DNA of 28,863 nucleotides from Spirochaetaceae bacterium UBA5556 (GCA_002425765.1 DIMW01000012.1:169342-198204), one strand, 5' to 3'; numbered from the stretch's first letter, positions 1-8,126 are shown. Program-made: numbers and translations. The notes: a model not told the origin generated them from the letters alone.

Positions 1-1172
1 CTCAGCCTCCCCACGCGCAGAACAAAAGACGCAAGGATGGTAAGACAGCCCAGGATGACGAGCGTCAGATCGAGAGAGTGATCCGCAAGCACGCCGACAA
101 GCGGATACAAGAGCGCGATGAGTATGCGCTCCAGCATCGAGATGCCTGAGAGCACGGTCGCCCTGTGATCGTCGCTGATCAGCGTATTCATGGCGGCCGA
201 GAGCATCGGCGCCCGGAACAGCTTGAGGATGACAACCCCGGACATCGCGATGAGCGCCACGACGAGTCCGTGAACCGCGCCTGTCGCGATATAGAGAATA
301 CCCGGAATCAGCGAGGAAAAGAACAGTATCTTTCGCGCGCCGAATCGTTTCTGAAGTGGCCCTGTCGCGGAAAGGAGAAGTGTCGCCCCGAGATTGAATC
401 CGGCCCCCGCAAAGCCGTTCCAGGAGACCGGCACACCCTCTCTCGCGAGCAGGGACTGATAGAACCAGAACATGAAAAAGGTGAGCGCGGAGATCGCCGC
501 GTAGTCCAGACCGAAATTTCTTAATGATTTCTTTCTGAAGATGATGAGGAAGCCCTCGACCCCGTGCCTCAGGAACCCTCCGTCCACCGGCGCGGTGTAG
601 GACTCTTTCACTCCAAGCAAGGCCACTCCAGAGAGGGCCATGGCCGCAGCCGTGAACACGAACACAAGCCCCAGAGACCGCTCATAGGGCAGAAGGCCGC
701 TTCCCGCGAAGAGCGAACCCAGGGGGAACGCGAGAAAGAGCCCGGCGGTACCCGCCGCCTCATACCTTGCGAACACGCGGGACGACTGATCCTCACTGGC
801 TTCGGCGGCCAGAAATTCATAGAGAAACGCCTTGTCGGCACCGCTCACGAAGGTCATGCCGAGCGCGCAGATCACCTCGCCCACCGCCAAAACCCAAAAT
901 GCCCTGAATATTCCGAACGCGAGGAATCCGAGAGCGAGAAAGAACGATCCCAGCAGGAGCGAGACCTTCCTGCCCCACTTGTCGGCCACAATTCCCGTCG
1001 GGACCTCAAGGAGCATCATCGCGACGGAAAATAGGGCCTCAAGAATAAACATGCGACTGTAATCGAACTTCAGGCGATACAGATAGAACGGTACCGCCAG
1101 AGCTCCAAAGAACTGCAGATTCTTGAGGAAGGAAAAAGCGTAAAACGCTTTAAGTCTCGACGGGGTCGCCAT
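1..1172 (-). CDS. MFS transporter, 3' end cut off by window edge
   Basis: Hand translation of the reverse strand from the ATG at 1172 gives 390 residues without a stop up to base 1, so the gene is open at its 3' end. It begins MATPSRLKAF and is very hydrophobic, with about ten membrane segments visible. The major facilitator loop 2-3 signature is clear near residue 60 (GIVADKWGRK), and a second-half equivalent is weaker. Family members are membrane carriers of about 400 residues that use a proton gradient, so almost the whole protein is here. The substrate cannot be told; it resembles the drug/efflux-type MFS group. It is divergent from the heme-degrading-domain gene that starts at 1268, with 95 bases between them, so the two promoters must lie back to back. 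Confidence 0.85.
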   Translation of the reverse strand, partial: MATPSRLKAFYAFSFLKNLQFFGALAVPFYLYRLKFDYSRMFILEALFSVAMMLLEVPTGIVADKWGRKVSLLLGSFFLALGFLAFGIFRAFWVLAVGEVICALGMTFVSGADKAFLYEFLAAEASEDQSSRVFARYEAAGTAGLFLAFPLGSLFAGSGLLPYERSLGLVFVFTAAAMALSGVALLGVKESYTAPVDGGFLRHGVEGFLIIFRKKSLRNFGLDYAAISALTFFMFWFYQSLLAREGVPVSWNGFAGAGFNLGATLLLSATGPLQKRFGARKILFFSSLIPGILYIATGAVHGLVVALIAMSGVVILKLFRAPMLSAAMNTLISDDHRATVLSGISMLERILIALLYPLVGVLADHSLDLTLVILGCLTILASFVLRVGRL

Positions 1173-1267
1173 GATGGTACCAAAGCTAGCGCTCGCGGAA
1201 GTTTCATGCAAGAGGGGATGCATTGTAGAAGTGTTTTTCGTACAATACTTTCTCAAGGAGATACACC

Positions 1268-1744
1268 ATGGTGCCCACCAAAGAAATGCTTGACCAGATT
1301 GCGCAAGAAGAAAGAGAACTCATTCTGGACCATTTCACCGAGGAAGACGCGTGGGAGCTGGGCTGTCTTCTCGTCGAAGAAGCCCGAAAACGCGGAGCCC
1401 GAGTCGCCGTCGACATCCGCCGCCCTGCACAGATCATGTTCCATGCGGCCCTCGCCGGGGCCACGCCAGACAACGACGAGTGGATTCGCCGCAAGTCCAA
1501 TGTGGTGTTTCGTTTCGGGAAAGCGTCGTTTGCGGTAGGGATAAGCCTGGCTTTGGCCGACACCACCATCGAAAAGAAGTCCTTTGTGAGCCCACTGGAC
1601 TACAGCCCCCACGGAGGAGCTTTCCCCATCAGGGTCGCGAACTGCGGACTCGTCGCCTGCGCCACCGTGTCCGGCCTGCCCCAGGAAGAGGATCATGCGC
1701 TCGTCACGGCGTGTATCCGGAAATTCAGGGAATTGAAGAGATAG
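1268..1744 (+). CDS. Heme-degrading-domain / UPF0303 family protein
   Basis: A 158-residue cytosolic protein. The ATG at 1268 is preceded by AAGGAG at 1255-1260, which fixes the start. The sequence (VEEARKRGARVAVDIRRPAQ near residue 35, then RKSNVVFRFGKASF and SPHGGAFPIRV) fits the GlcG/HbpS-like 'heme-degrading domain' superfamily, in the UPF0303 branch of about 160 residues. The biochemical role of that branch is not established, and the family name does not prove heme binding. It stands alone between the divergent MFS gene and the potassium operon; the 178 bases to the next gene are AT-rich and probably hold the promoter of the trk operon. A candidate -10 (TACAAT, 1241-1246) lies just upstream, but no good -35 accompanies it. 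Confidence 0.8.
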   Translation: MVPTKEMLDQIAQEERELILDHFTEEDAWELGCLLVEEARKRGARVAVDIRRPAQIMFHAALAGATPDNDEWIRRKSNVVFRFGKASFAVGISLALADTTIEKKSFVSPLDYSPHGGAFPIRVANCGLVACATVSGLPQEEDHALVTACIRKFRELKR

Positions 1745-1922
1745 ACAAAAAAGATAGGGAAGGAATCGAGACGATCTACAAAATGATAATGACAAGAGCA
1801 ACCTCTCCTGGGTTCTTAAATCTTAACGAGTTCATAACAACCTCGGCCTTTATCTTAATATGGTTTTTATTCCCCATTTTTGCGATAAGCACTAGTTTCT
1901 ACTCAGTACTAGGAGGAATCGC

Positions 1923-2555
1923 ATGTTCGTCATCATCGTGGGGAGCGGGCGCCTGGCCGTTGGACTGGCTTGCTCCATGTCCTTGCGCAAGGACGATGTC
2001 GTCATCATTGATCGTGGAATAGATGCCGGGAAACTCGGCGCATCATTCGACGGAGTCCTGGTGGATGGCGACCCTATGGATATCGAAACTTTGAATCAGT
2101 CCGGCGCACCGCGCTGCGACCTCTTCATGGCGGTGACAGGGGACGACAATGTCAACGCGGCGTGTGCCCAGGCCGCAAAACTCCTTTTCAAAGTCCCCAA
2201 GGTTCTGGCGAGAATAGCGGACCCGGCCCGGGAATCCTTTTTCAGAGAACTTGGCCTGTCGACTGTCTGTCCGACCACAACAGGCATCAACGAAGTCCTG
2301 GACTGGCTGACGTCTGACCGGCTACATCCATGGGATCTCTACCTGGAACCTTCGATCATCTGCGTGCAGCCGCGAGGAGACTGGATAGGCAAGAATTTCG
2401 ACGTCATAGACAAATCCCAGGGAGTAAAGATAGTCGGCGTCATCAGGAAAGGCTTCCTCGCGAGAATGCCCTCCAGGGACTTCGTCCGCGAGGGAGATAC
2501 CGTGGTCGTGTCGATGCGGCACAACAGGGGACAGAGACGTTTATGGAACGTGTGA
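1923..2555 (+). CDS. trkA: TrkA-family potassium uptake regulatory protein (first half-size RCK subunit)
   Basis: A 210-residue cytosolic gating subunit for the Trk/Ktr potassium channel. Residues 1-120 form an RCK_N Rossmann domain with the nucleotide motif GSGRLA (residues 7-12) and an acidic VVIID at the end of strand 2; residues about 130-205 form an RCK_C ligand-binding domain. AGGAGG at 1911-1916 sets the ATG start. It is the first gene of a tight plus-strand cluster and overlaps the next trkA by 13 bases. E. coli TrkA is one protein of about 458 residues made of two such halves; here the halves are separate genes. The last turn of the motif has Ala instead of the usual Gly, so this is the more divergent subunit and its NAD(H) preference may differ. 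Confidence 0.9.
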   Translation: MFVIIVGSGRLAVGLACSMSLRKDDVVIIDRGIDAGKLGASFDGVLVDGDPMDIETLNQSGAPRCDLFMAVTGDDNVNAACAQAAKLLFKVPKVLARIADPARESFFRELGLSTVCPTTTGINEVLDWLTSDRLHPWDLYLEPSIICVQPRGDWIGKNFDVIDKSQGVKIVGVIRKGFLARMPSRDFVREGDTVVVSMRHNRGQRRLWNV

Positions 2556-3211
2556 TTATTGTAGGCGCAGGAAAAGTAGGCTTTCATCTGGCCAAAGTCT
2601 TGCTCGAAGCAGACTACGAGGTCTCGATAGTAGAACGCGAGGGCGTCCGGGGAACGGCGGTCGTGGAAGCTCTCCCCGTACATGTGTACAGGGGTGAGGG
2701 GACAGACATCGAGGTATTGAAAGACGCAGGGACCGCCGGGGCATCATATTTTGTCGCGGCGACAGGCAACGACGCCGACAATCTCGTCGCCTGCCAGATC
2801 GCCAAGAAGCATTTTCTTGTCCCGCACGCGATCGCCAGGGTGATCGATCCAGCGAACGAAAAGCTTTTTAAGGCGCTGGATATCGACGCGGTCATAAGCA
2901 CGACAGCGCTTGCCGCCCAGACTATCCGGAATGTCTTGCCCTCAAACGGGCTGCGTCTGACCGCCATCTTCGGTCAGGGAGATACGGAACTCGCTGAAAT
3001 AAATCTGGGAAACGATTCTCCCGTCATCGGATCACCCATCATGGATATCAAGCTCCCTGAAGACTGTCTGCTCATCGCGGTCCTGCGGGACGGAACCGTG
3101 TCGTTGCCGCGAGGGCGAACCATTCTCAACTTGGGTGACAGGGTTTTTGCCCTCGCAAAACGCAATCAGGCGGACGATCTGCGCAGATCGCTGCTCGGAG
3201 CCCACTCATGA
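2543..3211 (+). CDS. trkA: TrkA-family potassium uptake regulatory protein (second RCK subunit)
   Basis: A 222-residue RCK protein starting MERVIIVGAGKVG. The reading frame is open upstream to 2330, but the ATG at 2543 places the Rossmann motif GAGKVG (residues 8-13) at the usual distance from the N-terminus, so the upstream extension is rejected. RCK_N occupies about residues 1-120 and RCK_C about 140-220 (LAEINLGNDSPVIG to GDRVFALAKR). The gene overlaps its upstream paralogue by 13 bases and ends in an ATGA overlap with a 42-residue membrane protein, so translation is probably coupled along the whole cluster. It is the more canonical TrkA half and probably makes the nucleotide-dependent gating ring under TrkH, alone or mixed with the first subunit. 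Confidence 0.9.
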   Translation: MERVIIVGAGKVGFHLAKVLLEADYEVSIVEREGVRGTAVVEALPVHVYRGEGTDIEVLKDAGTAGASYFVAATGNDADNLVACQIAKKHFLVPHAIARVIDPANEKLFKALDIDAVISTTALAAQTIRNVLPSNGLRLTAIFGQGDTELAEINLGNDSPVIGSPIMDIKLPEDCLLIAVLRDGTVSLPRGRTILNLGDRVFALAKRNQADDLRRSLLGAHS

Positions 3212-3336
3212 TACGGGAACTTCGCGACGGAGCCCTCGCCACTGCCTGGGGCGTCTTCGCAGAAATAGCCTTCTCTCTCCTGCTTGGGCTTCTGGGGTGC
3301 GCCATATTCCTCCTGGTCCTCCTCATCCTGGGGTAA
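3208..3336 (+). CDS. 42-residue single-span membrane protein between trkA and trkH
   Basis: A very short reading frame whose ATG at 3208 overlaps the trkA stop (ATGA) and whose TAA at 3334-3336 lies two bases before the trkH ATG. It encodes about 16 residues with Arg/Glu/Asp at the N-terminus (MIRELRDGALATAWG), followed by one long hydrophobic helix to the C-terminus (FSLLLGLLGCAIFLLVLLI). The exact fit between two functional genes, the overlap of start and stop codons and the clear membrane helix argue that it is a real gene. I recognise no family. By position and build it recalls small accessory subunits such as KdpF, so a stabilising or regulatory subunit of TrkH is a reasonable inference; no homology is claimed. 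Confidence 0.65.
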   Translation: MIRELRDGALATAWGVFAEIAFSLLLGLLGCAIFLLVLLILG

Positions 3337-3338
3337 GT

Positions 3339-4856
3339 ATGAGCAAAAATAACAGTCTCAAAGATATGAGGATAATACTGTATTATACGGGGGAAATACT
3401 CGTCGGAGTGGCGCTGCTCAATATCATTCCCCTTCTGACGGCCCTGATCGAGGGCGATGCCGCTTCGGCCGCCGATTTCACCGTAAGCCTTGGAGCCACG
3501 CTTACTTTAGGCGCTGGCCTCGCCCTTCTGGGTACAGGCGGCACCCGCGCCGGCTGGAAGCACGGGATGGTCACTGTAGCCTTCTCCTGGCTCGTCGCCA
3601 TGATCGTCGCGGCTATCCCCCACTGGCTTTCGGGACATTTCGGCTCTTATCTCGACTGCGTCTTCGACGTGATGAGCGGCTTCACCACCACCGGGCTCAC
3701 TCTTGTACAGGACCTCGACCATGTATCCGACAGCCTCAACATGTGGCGCCACCTTCTCACCTTCGTCGGCGGCCAGGGGATTGTCGTGCTGGCTCTCGCC
3801 ATCTTCACCGGCGAGGGAGGCGGAGGATACGACTTCTACGTGGGAGAGGGAAAGGACGAAAGACTTTTCCCCAGCGTCCTGCACACAGCCAAGGCCATAT
3901 GGCGCATCAGCCTCCTCTATCTGGTGCTGGGGACTTTCGTGATGTGGATCGTCTGCATCTCCATAGGGCTGAACGCCGGCAGGGGCTTCCTCCACGCGCT
4001 CTGGATATTCATGTCGAGCTGGAGCACGGGGGGCTTCGCTCCTATGTCGCAGAGCATACTTTACTACCACAGCAGGCTCTTCGAGCTTGTCACGTTTATC
4101 TTTTTTGTAATCGGCTCTTTCAACTTCGCCCTGCACGCGGCGGTCCTCAAAGGCGAATGGAAAGAACTCCTGCGCAACCTCGAGACCATGTCATTCGGCA
4201 CGACGATGTCGCTCCTCTCCTTCTTCACTGCCTGGGGATTAGTCAAATTCCACGTCTACCCCAATCTTGTCGCCCTCATCAGCAAAGGTTTTTACCAGCT
4301 CGCCTCTGCCCATACGACGACGGGATTCATGACGATCTATCCTCAGCAGTTTGTGACCGAATGGGGCGACATCGCCATTCTTGCCGTGATCATCGCCATG
4401 ATGTTCGGGGGAAGCGCCTGCTCCACGGCGGGCGGATTCAAAGGCTTGCGCGTGGGGATCTTGTTCAAGGCCCTCATCCAGGATACCAAACGGCTTCTTA
4501 GACCATCCAGCTCTATCGTGATTCAGAAATATCACTACCATGGAGAGCGGTCGCTCGGGGAACAGCAGGTTCGGAGCGCGGCTCTCGTGGTGCTGATGTA
4601 CATGGCAATCTTCGCCATAGGTGCGCTCGCGGGCTGTATGGCCGGATACCCCTTCCTGCTGTCAGTCTTTGAGTCGGCTTCGGCCACAGGCAATGTCGGG
4701 CTCACGGTAGGAATATCTTCTCCTTCCATGCCAGCATTTCTTAAAATTGTCTATATCTTCAACATGTGGGCGGGTAGGCTCGAGTTTATGGCCATCCTCG
4801 CCTCGGCGGGATTTGTGGCTTCGCTTTTCAAAGGAGATCGCCATGCTCGGGCTTAG
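3339..4856 (+). CDS. trkH: TrkH-family potassium channel/transporter subunit
   Basis: A 505-residue membrane protein forming the potassium pore. The four pore-loop selectivity signatures are visible in order: SGFTTTGLT near residue 113, SWSTGGFAP near 226, AHTTTGFMT near 323 and SASATGNVGLT near 445, with membrane helices between them. The conserved filter Gly is present in all four. The length matches TrkH/KtrB proteins. The frame is open upstream to 3135, but the ATG at 3339 immediately after the 42-residue gene is followed directly by the first membrane segment and is preferred. Its last 14 bases overlap the next gene. With the two RCK proteins just upstream it makes a complete Trk/Ktr-type uptake system. 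Confidence 0.95.
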   Translation: MSKNNSLKDMRIILYYTGEILVGVALLNIIPLLTALIEGDAASAADFTVSLGATLTLGAGLALLGTGGTRAGWKHGMVTVAFSWLVAMIVAAIPHWLSGHFGSYLDCVFDVMSGFTTTGLTLVQDLDHVSDSLNMWRHLLTFVGGQGIVVLALAIFTGEGGGGYDFYVGEGKDERLFPSVLHTAKAIWRISLLYLVLGTFVMWIVCISIGLNAGRGFLHALWIFMSSWSTGGFAPMSQSILYYHSRLFELVTFIFFVIGSFNFALHAAVLKGEWKELLRNLETMSFGTTMSLLSFFTAWGLVKFHVYPNLVALISKGFYQLASAHTTTGFMTIYPQQFVTEWGDIAILAVIIAMMFGGSACSTAGGFKGLRVGILFKALIQDTKRLLRPSSSIVIQKYHYHGERSLGEQQVRSAALVVLMYMAIFAIGALAGCMAGYPFLLSVFESASATGNVGLTVGISSPSMPAFLKIVYIFNMWAGRLEFMAILASAGFVASLFKGDRHARA

Positions 4857-5379
4857 ACTATGGATTCGCCGCCGAATCGCAGTACTTCTGTTTATGGCCA
4901 TGGTTTTCGAAGTGGCCGGACAGACCGCAGGGAAAACCGACAGCGGCGCTCACCCGGTCTCAGTTGCCCAGCTCATCGCGAGCACGAAGGAGTATGATGG
5001 GAAAACTCTGACAATACAAGGAGAAGCGATCGGAGACGTGATGACGAGAGGAGATCACGCCTGGGTGAACATCCTCGGCGATGGTGTGGCGATCGGTGTC
5101 TGGATGACAGATAAGCAGGCATCTCAAATACATGAATTAGGAAGATATGGGAGCACCGGAGATATCCTCCAGGTGAGCGGCATCTTCCACAGGGCCTGTC
5201 CTGATCATGGCGGAGAAGCGGATATACACGCGACCACAGTCCAGGTGCTGCACCAGGGCAGCAAAAATGCAATCGGGATAAAGCCGGGAAGGTTGGCGGC
5301 CGGCCTTGGCCTATGTGTTTCGGGAGGGCTGCTCGCGCTCTTCTGGAGGCGCCGCGAGCGGAAAAACATGAGCTCCTAG
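4843..5379 (+). CDS. Exported, membrane-anchored OB-fold-like protein of the trk cluster
   Basis: A 178-residue protein. The ATG at 4843 lies inside the end of trkH with AAGGAG at 4830-4835, so the genes are translationally linked. Residues 1-28 look like an uncleaved signal or anchor (arginines then LLFMAMVFEVAG). Residues about 38-145 hold a beta-rich domain (DGKTLTIQGEAIGDVM, HAWVNILGDGVAIGVWM, GDILQVSGIF) of the small OB-fold type seen in YtkA/YgiW-like and tRNA-anticodon-like domains. A second hydrophobic helix near 155-170 is followed by a basic tail (WRRRERKN). The predicted topology places the OB-like domain outside the cytoplasmic membrane. I know no named role; its position suggests an accessory or sensing subunit of the potassium system. 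The OB assignment is by pattern only. Confidence 0.7.
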   Translation: MLGLRLWIRRRIAVLLFMAMVFEVAGQTAGKTDSGAHPVSVAQLIASTKEYDGKTLTIQGEAIGDVMTRGDHAWVNILGDGVAIGVWMTDKQASQIHELGRYGSTGDILQVSGIFHRACPDHGGEADIHATTVQVLHQGSKNAIGIKPGRLAAGLGLCVSGGLLALFWRRRERKNMSS

Positions 5380-5417
5380 TCCGCCGGGACTCTAGGCAAA
5401 GGCACCGCCTTGGCGGA
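5380..5417 (+). other. Structured intercistronic RNA element
   Basis: Directly after the stop codon of the OB-fold gene, TCCGCC (5380-5385) can pair with GGCGGA (5412-5417), and inside it AAGGC (5399-5403) pairs with GCCTT (5407-5411) around a 3-base loop. The two stems abut on the right arm. There is no T-run, so it is not a classical terminator; it may separate trk expression from the two-component genes or protect the 3' end of the trk message. Confidence 0.35.
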
Positions 5418-5459
5418 ATACTTGAATAAGATTGGCGTGCTCAGCATGAGAGGCCGAAA

Positions 5460-7394
5460 ATGGCGGGAATCATCGCGGTCGGGATCAGCAGCTCGCCTAA
5501 CGCAGAGAGGTTAATGCGTTGGGCCAAGCACAAAAGCGAGTCTCTGGATATTGAGTGGTGTGCCATACATGTCGATGATGGATCCTTACCGAGCAAAGCG
5601 GATAAAGAGAGCCTGGAAGCCAATCTGTCGAGGGCCGAGTCCATGGGAGCTCAGATTATAACTGCCGTAGGTTCGGACGTCGCGGCCACATTCATCGCCG
5701 CCGCCAGCGAAAAAAAGGCCACCATGCTCGTGATCGGCCGCTCTGGCCTATCGGCGTCCGGACTTTTCCCCAGGCGGGCGACGATATCGGACAAGATTCT
5801 GCGTAACGCCCGCGGCCTGGATGTCGTCGTGGTGAGCGACGAGATCGGATCGAAAACCTCGTCGGTCATCCCCTCGCTCGTGCATCTCTTCAGTGCTCCC
5901 TGGACTCAGTATGCCCTGCTCTGTGGCGTCTTCGTTCTTGTCACGGCGCTCTGCCTGTTGCTTCAGCCGGTCCTGGACAGGAGAAACATAGCGCTTCTGT
6001 ATCTGGCGGCTGTCCTTCTTCTGTCCCTGGTGGCCAGTCCGGCGCCGGTCACGCTCCTGGCGATTGTATCGTCTCTCACCTACAATTTCCTTTTCATCCC
6101 GCCGAAATTCACACTGACCATATCCTCGCCTGAGGACATTCTCCTTTTCGTCATCTATTTTTTGGTCGCCGCCGTCACGGGCTTTCTGTCCGCGAGCCTC
6201 CGTTCGAGGGAACGCTTGCTCCTCAAGCGGGACAGAGCCGCCAGTTTTCTGCTCGTCGTCGCCGACCGGCTTTCCGGACTGACTTCGATAGAAGAGGCGG
6301 CCGCCGCTTCTTCGCAGATCGTGGACAGTCATTTTGGAACGCCTTCGGTGATCTGTATCGCCCCTTGGAACGATGTCCCGGAAATTATTGTCGGTTCCGC
6401 GGCAGGCTCATTGAGCGCGACCGAGAAGCTTCAGGCGAGGGACTGCATCGAACGCGGCACCGCGGTCAGCGCCTCCAACGGAAGGCGCCGGCAAGAGGCC
6501 CAGTACCGGTTCGTGCCCGCCAGCTCGGGAGACTCTGTCGTGGCGGCGATAGGATACGAAATCCCCGCCGAAAAAAGCCGCATTGAGGAAATCGACCGAC
6601 TTCTGCTGGCACTTGGAAGAAATTTGGCTCTTTTTATCGAGCGCGTGCGTTCAGACGAACTCTCGAAGAGGGCCGCCCTCGAACTGGAATCCGAACGGCT
6701 CGCGAAGGTCCTCTTCGACTCCGTCTCTCATGAGCTGAAAACACCGCTCACTTCCATCACAGGATCTTTAAGCGCGCTCAGAGATCAAGACCTGTTCTCT
6801 CAGGCCGCCATCAGGGCCGAACTGGTGGATGGCGCGCTGCAGTCCGCGGAAAACCTCACGCGCACCGTGGACGACATGCTCTCTATCGGGAGAATCGAGG
6901 CCGGCACCCTCAAGCTGAAGCGTGAGCCGATCGAGGCTGCGGAGCTGGCGAGGAGCGCGGTGGTGGCTGTATCTGCCCATCTTTCCGGGCGAAAACTCAC
7001 GGTACATCTTCCCAAGGGGCCTGCGGCCTATGTGGTCGACTCAATCCTCGTGAATAGACTCGCCGTGAATCTCCTGGAAAATGCCTGCAAGTATTCATCC
7101 GCCGGGGCGCCTGTCGAACTCGAGCTGGCGGACAAAGACGGGGGACTTTCGCTGACCGTGAGGGATTCGGGCCCCGGTTTCAGTTCGGAACGCATGCTGC
7201 ACCCTTTCGCCAAATTCGCGCATCGCGCCGGCGACAGGCAAGGAGGACTCGGTCTGGGCCTGGCCATATGCAAAGGGATCGCCGAGGCACACGGCGGGAG
7301 CATAGAGGCAAAGAAAACAGCGGCAGGTTTCGAAATCGAGGCTGTCCTGCCGGGATGCAGGGAAGGAGACGCGGATGCGCGCGCTGGTGATTGA
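5460..7394 (+). CDS. KdpD-like sensor histidine kinase without the N-terminal KdpD domain (Usp-DUF4118-HisKA-HATPase)
   Basis: A 644-residue membrane sensor kinase. Residues 1-125 form a universal-stress-protein domain (GISSSPNAERLMRWA, then VIGRSGLSASG near 90). Residues about 147-253 hold the four-helix DUF4118 membrane block of KdpD, followed by a GAF-like linker. The phospho-acceptor is His424 in FDSVSHELKTPLTS. An ATPase domain follows with an N box (NLLENACKYS, near 540), DSGPGF and GGLGLGLAI. Family KdpD proteins are about 900 residues because they begin with a Walker-type KdpD domain; that part is absent, and the start at 5460 begins straight in the Usp domain. The gene overlaps its response regulator by 20 bases. 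It probably senses potassium or ionic state and controls the trk genes beside it, since no kdpFABC is seen. Confidence 0.9.
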   Translation: MAGIIAVGISSSPNAERLMRWAKHKSESLDIEWCAIHVDDGSLPSKADKESLEANLSRAESMGAQIITAVGSDVAATFIAAASEKKATMLVIGRSGLSASGLFPRRATISDKILRNARGLDVVVVSDEIGSKTSSVIPSLVHLFSAPWTQYALLCGVFVLVTALCLLLQPVLDRRNIALLYLAAVLLLSLVASPAPVTLLAIVSSLTYNFLFIPPKFTLTISSPEDILLFVIYFLVAAVTGFLSASLRSRERLLLKRDRAASFLLVVADRLSGLTSIEEAAAASSQIVDSHFGTPSVICIAPWNDVPEIIVGSAAGSLSATEKLQARDCIERGTAVSASNGRRRQEAQYRFVPASSGDSVVAAIGYEIPAEKSRIEEIDRLLLALGRNLALFIERVRSDELSKRAALELESERLAKVLFDSVSHELKTPLTSITGSLSALRDQDLFSQAAIRAELVDGALQSAENLTRTVDDMLSIGRIEAGTLKLKREPIEAAELARSAVVAVSAHLSGRKLTVHLPKGPAAYVVDSILVNRLAVNLLENACKYSSAGAPVELELADKDGGLSLTVRDSGPGFSSERMLHPFAKFAHRAGDRQGGLGLGLAICKGIAEAHGGSIEAKKTAAGFEIEAVLPGCREGDADARAGD

Positions 7395-8076
7395 CGACGA
7401 GCCGAGGATACGAAGGTTGCTCGCCATCGCTCTGGCCGGCAAGGGCTGGGAGACTTTCGAGGCGGCCAATGGGTTCGAAGGCATCCAGGAGTTTCTGGCC
7501 AACAAGCCCGATGTCGTGCTGCTCGACCTCAATCTGCCGGACATGGAGGGCACCGAAGTCCTCGCGCAACTGCGGGCGTGGAGCAGTGTTCCCGTCGTCG
7601 TCCTCTCGGTGCGCGACTCGCAGGACGACATCGTCTCCCTTCTCAACGCCGGCGCCGATGACTACATCGTCAAGCCTTTCTATACGAACGAGATGCTGGC
7701 CCGGGTCTCCGCCGTCTGCAGGAGAATGGTTCCCGAAGAGCAGCAGGTGTACCGTGTGGCCGATCTTGAGATCGATATCGACTCTCGAAAAGTAACCAAG
7801 GGGGAAGAAGAAGTTCACCTCACCGTCACCGAGTTCTCGGTATTGAACATTCTGCTCCGATATGCGGGGAAAATCGTGACCAAAGACAGGCTGCTGAAAG
7901 AAGTCTGGGGGCCGAGCTGGGAGACCGAGGAAGGAAGCCTCCGCGTCCACGTCCTCGCCCTTCGCCGCAAACTGGAGGACGACCCCGAACATCCGTCGAT
8001 CATCCTGACCGAGCCCGGGGTCGGCTACAGAATAGCGCTGCTGGAGCAAAATCGTGATACCAAACCAAGGAAGTAA
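7375..8076 (+). CDS. KdpE-like OmpR-family response regulator
   Basis: A 233-residue DNA-binding response regulator. The receiver domain has the acidic pocket D7-D8, phospho-acceptor Asp51 (VVLLDLNLPD), Ser78 and Lys100 (DYIVKPF). The C-terminal half (residues about 130-225) is a winged helix of the OmpR/PhoB type (TVTEFSVLNILLRYAGKIVT, then LRVHVLALRRKLEDDP and GVGYRI), matching KdpE in length and wording. It overlaps the kinase gene by 20 bases, so the two are made together. Its likely targets are the trk genes upstream rather than a Kdp pump. The plus-strand cluster ends here, facing corA on the other strand. Confidence 0.93.
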   Translation: MRALVIDDEPRIRRLLAIALAGKGWETFEAANGFEGIQEFLANKPDVVLLDLNLPDMEGTEVLAQLRAWSSVPVVVLSVRDSQDDIVSLLNAGADDYIVKPFYTNEMLARVSAVCRRMVPEEQQVYRVADLEIDIDSRKVTKGEEEVHLTVTEFSVLNILLRYAGKIVTKDRLLKEVWGPSWETEEGSLRVHVLALRRKLEDDPEHPSIILTEPGVGYRIALLEQNRDTKPRK

Positions 8077-8126
8077 TCCGGTCTTTTCGGTAGCTTCTGA
8101 ATTTCATGGCATTAGAGGCAAAGACC

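Noticed and set aside
1745..1922. A clear sigma-70 promoter for the trk operon
   Set aside because: The region is AT-rich, but no -35/-10 pair with acceptable spacing could be picked with confidence.
2330..2542. N-terminal extension of the second TrkA
   Set aside because: It would run through the first TrkA gene in another frame; the ATG at 2543 gives the canonical Rossmann start.
3135..3338. N-terminal extension of TrkH
   Set aside because: The extension is a basic, non-hydrophobic read of the end of trkA and of the 42-residue gene in another frame.
5380..5459. A cyclic-di-AMP (ydaO-type) riboswitch before the kinase gene
   Set aside because: The 80-base gap is too short for the known fold and only simple stems are visible.
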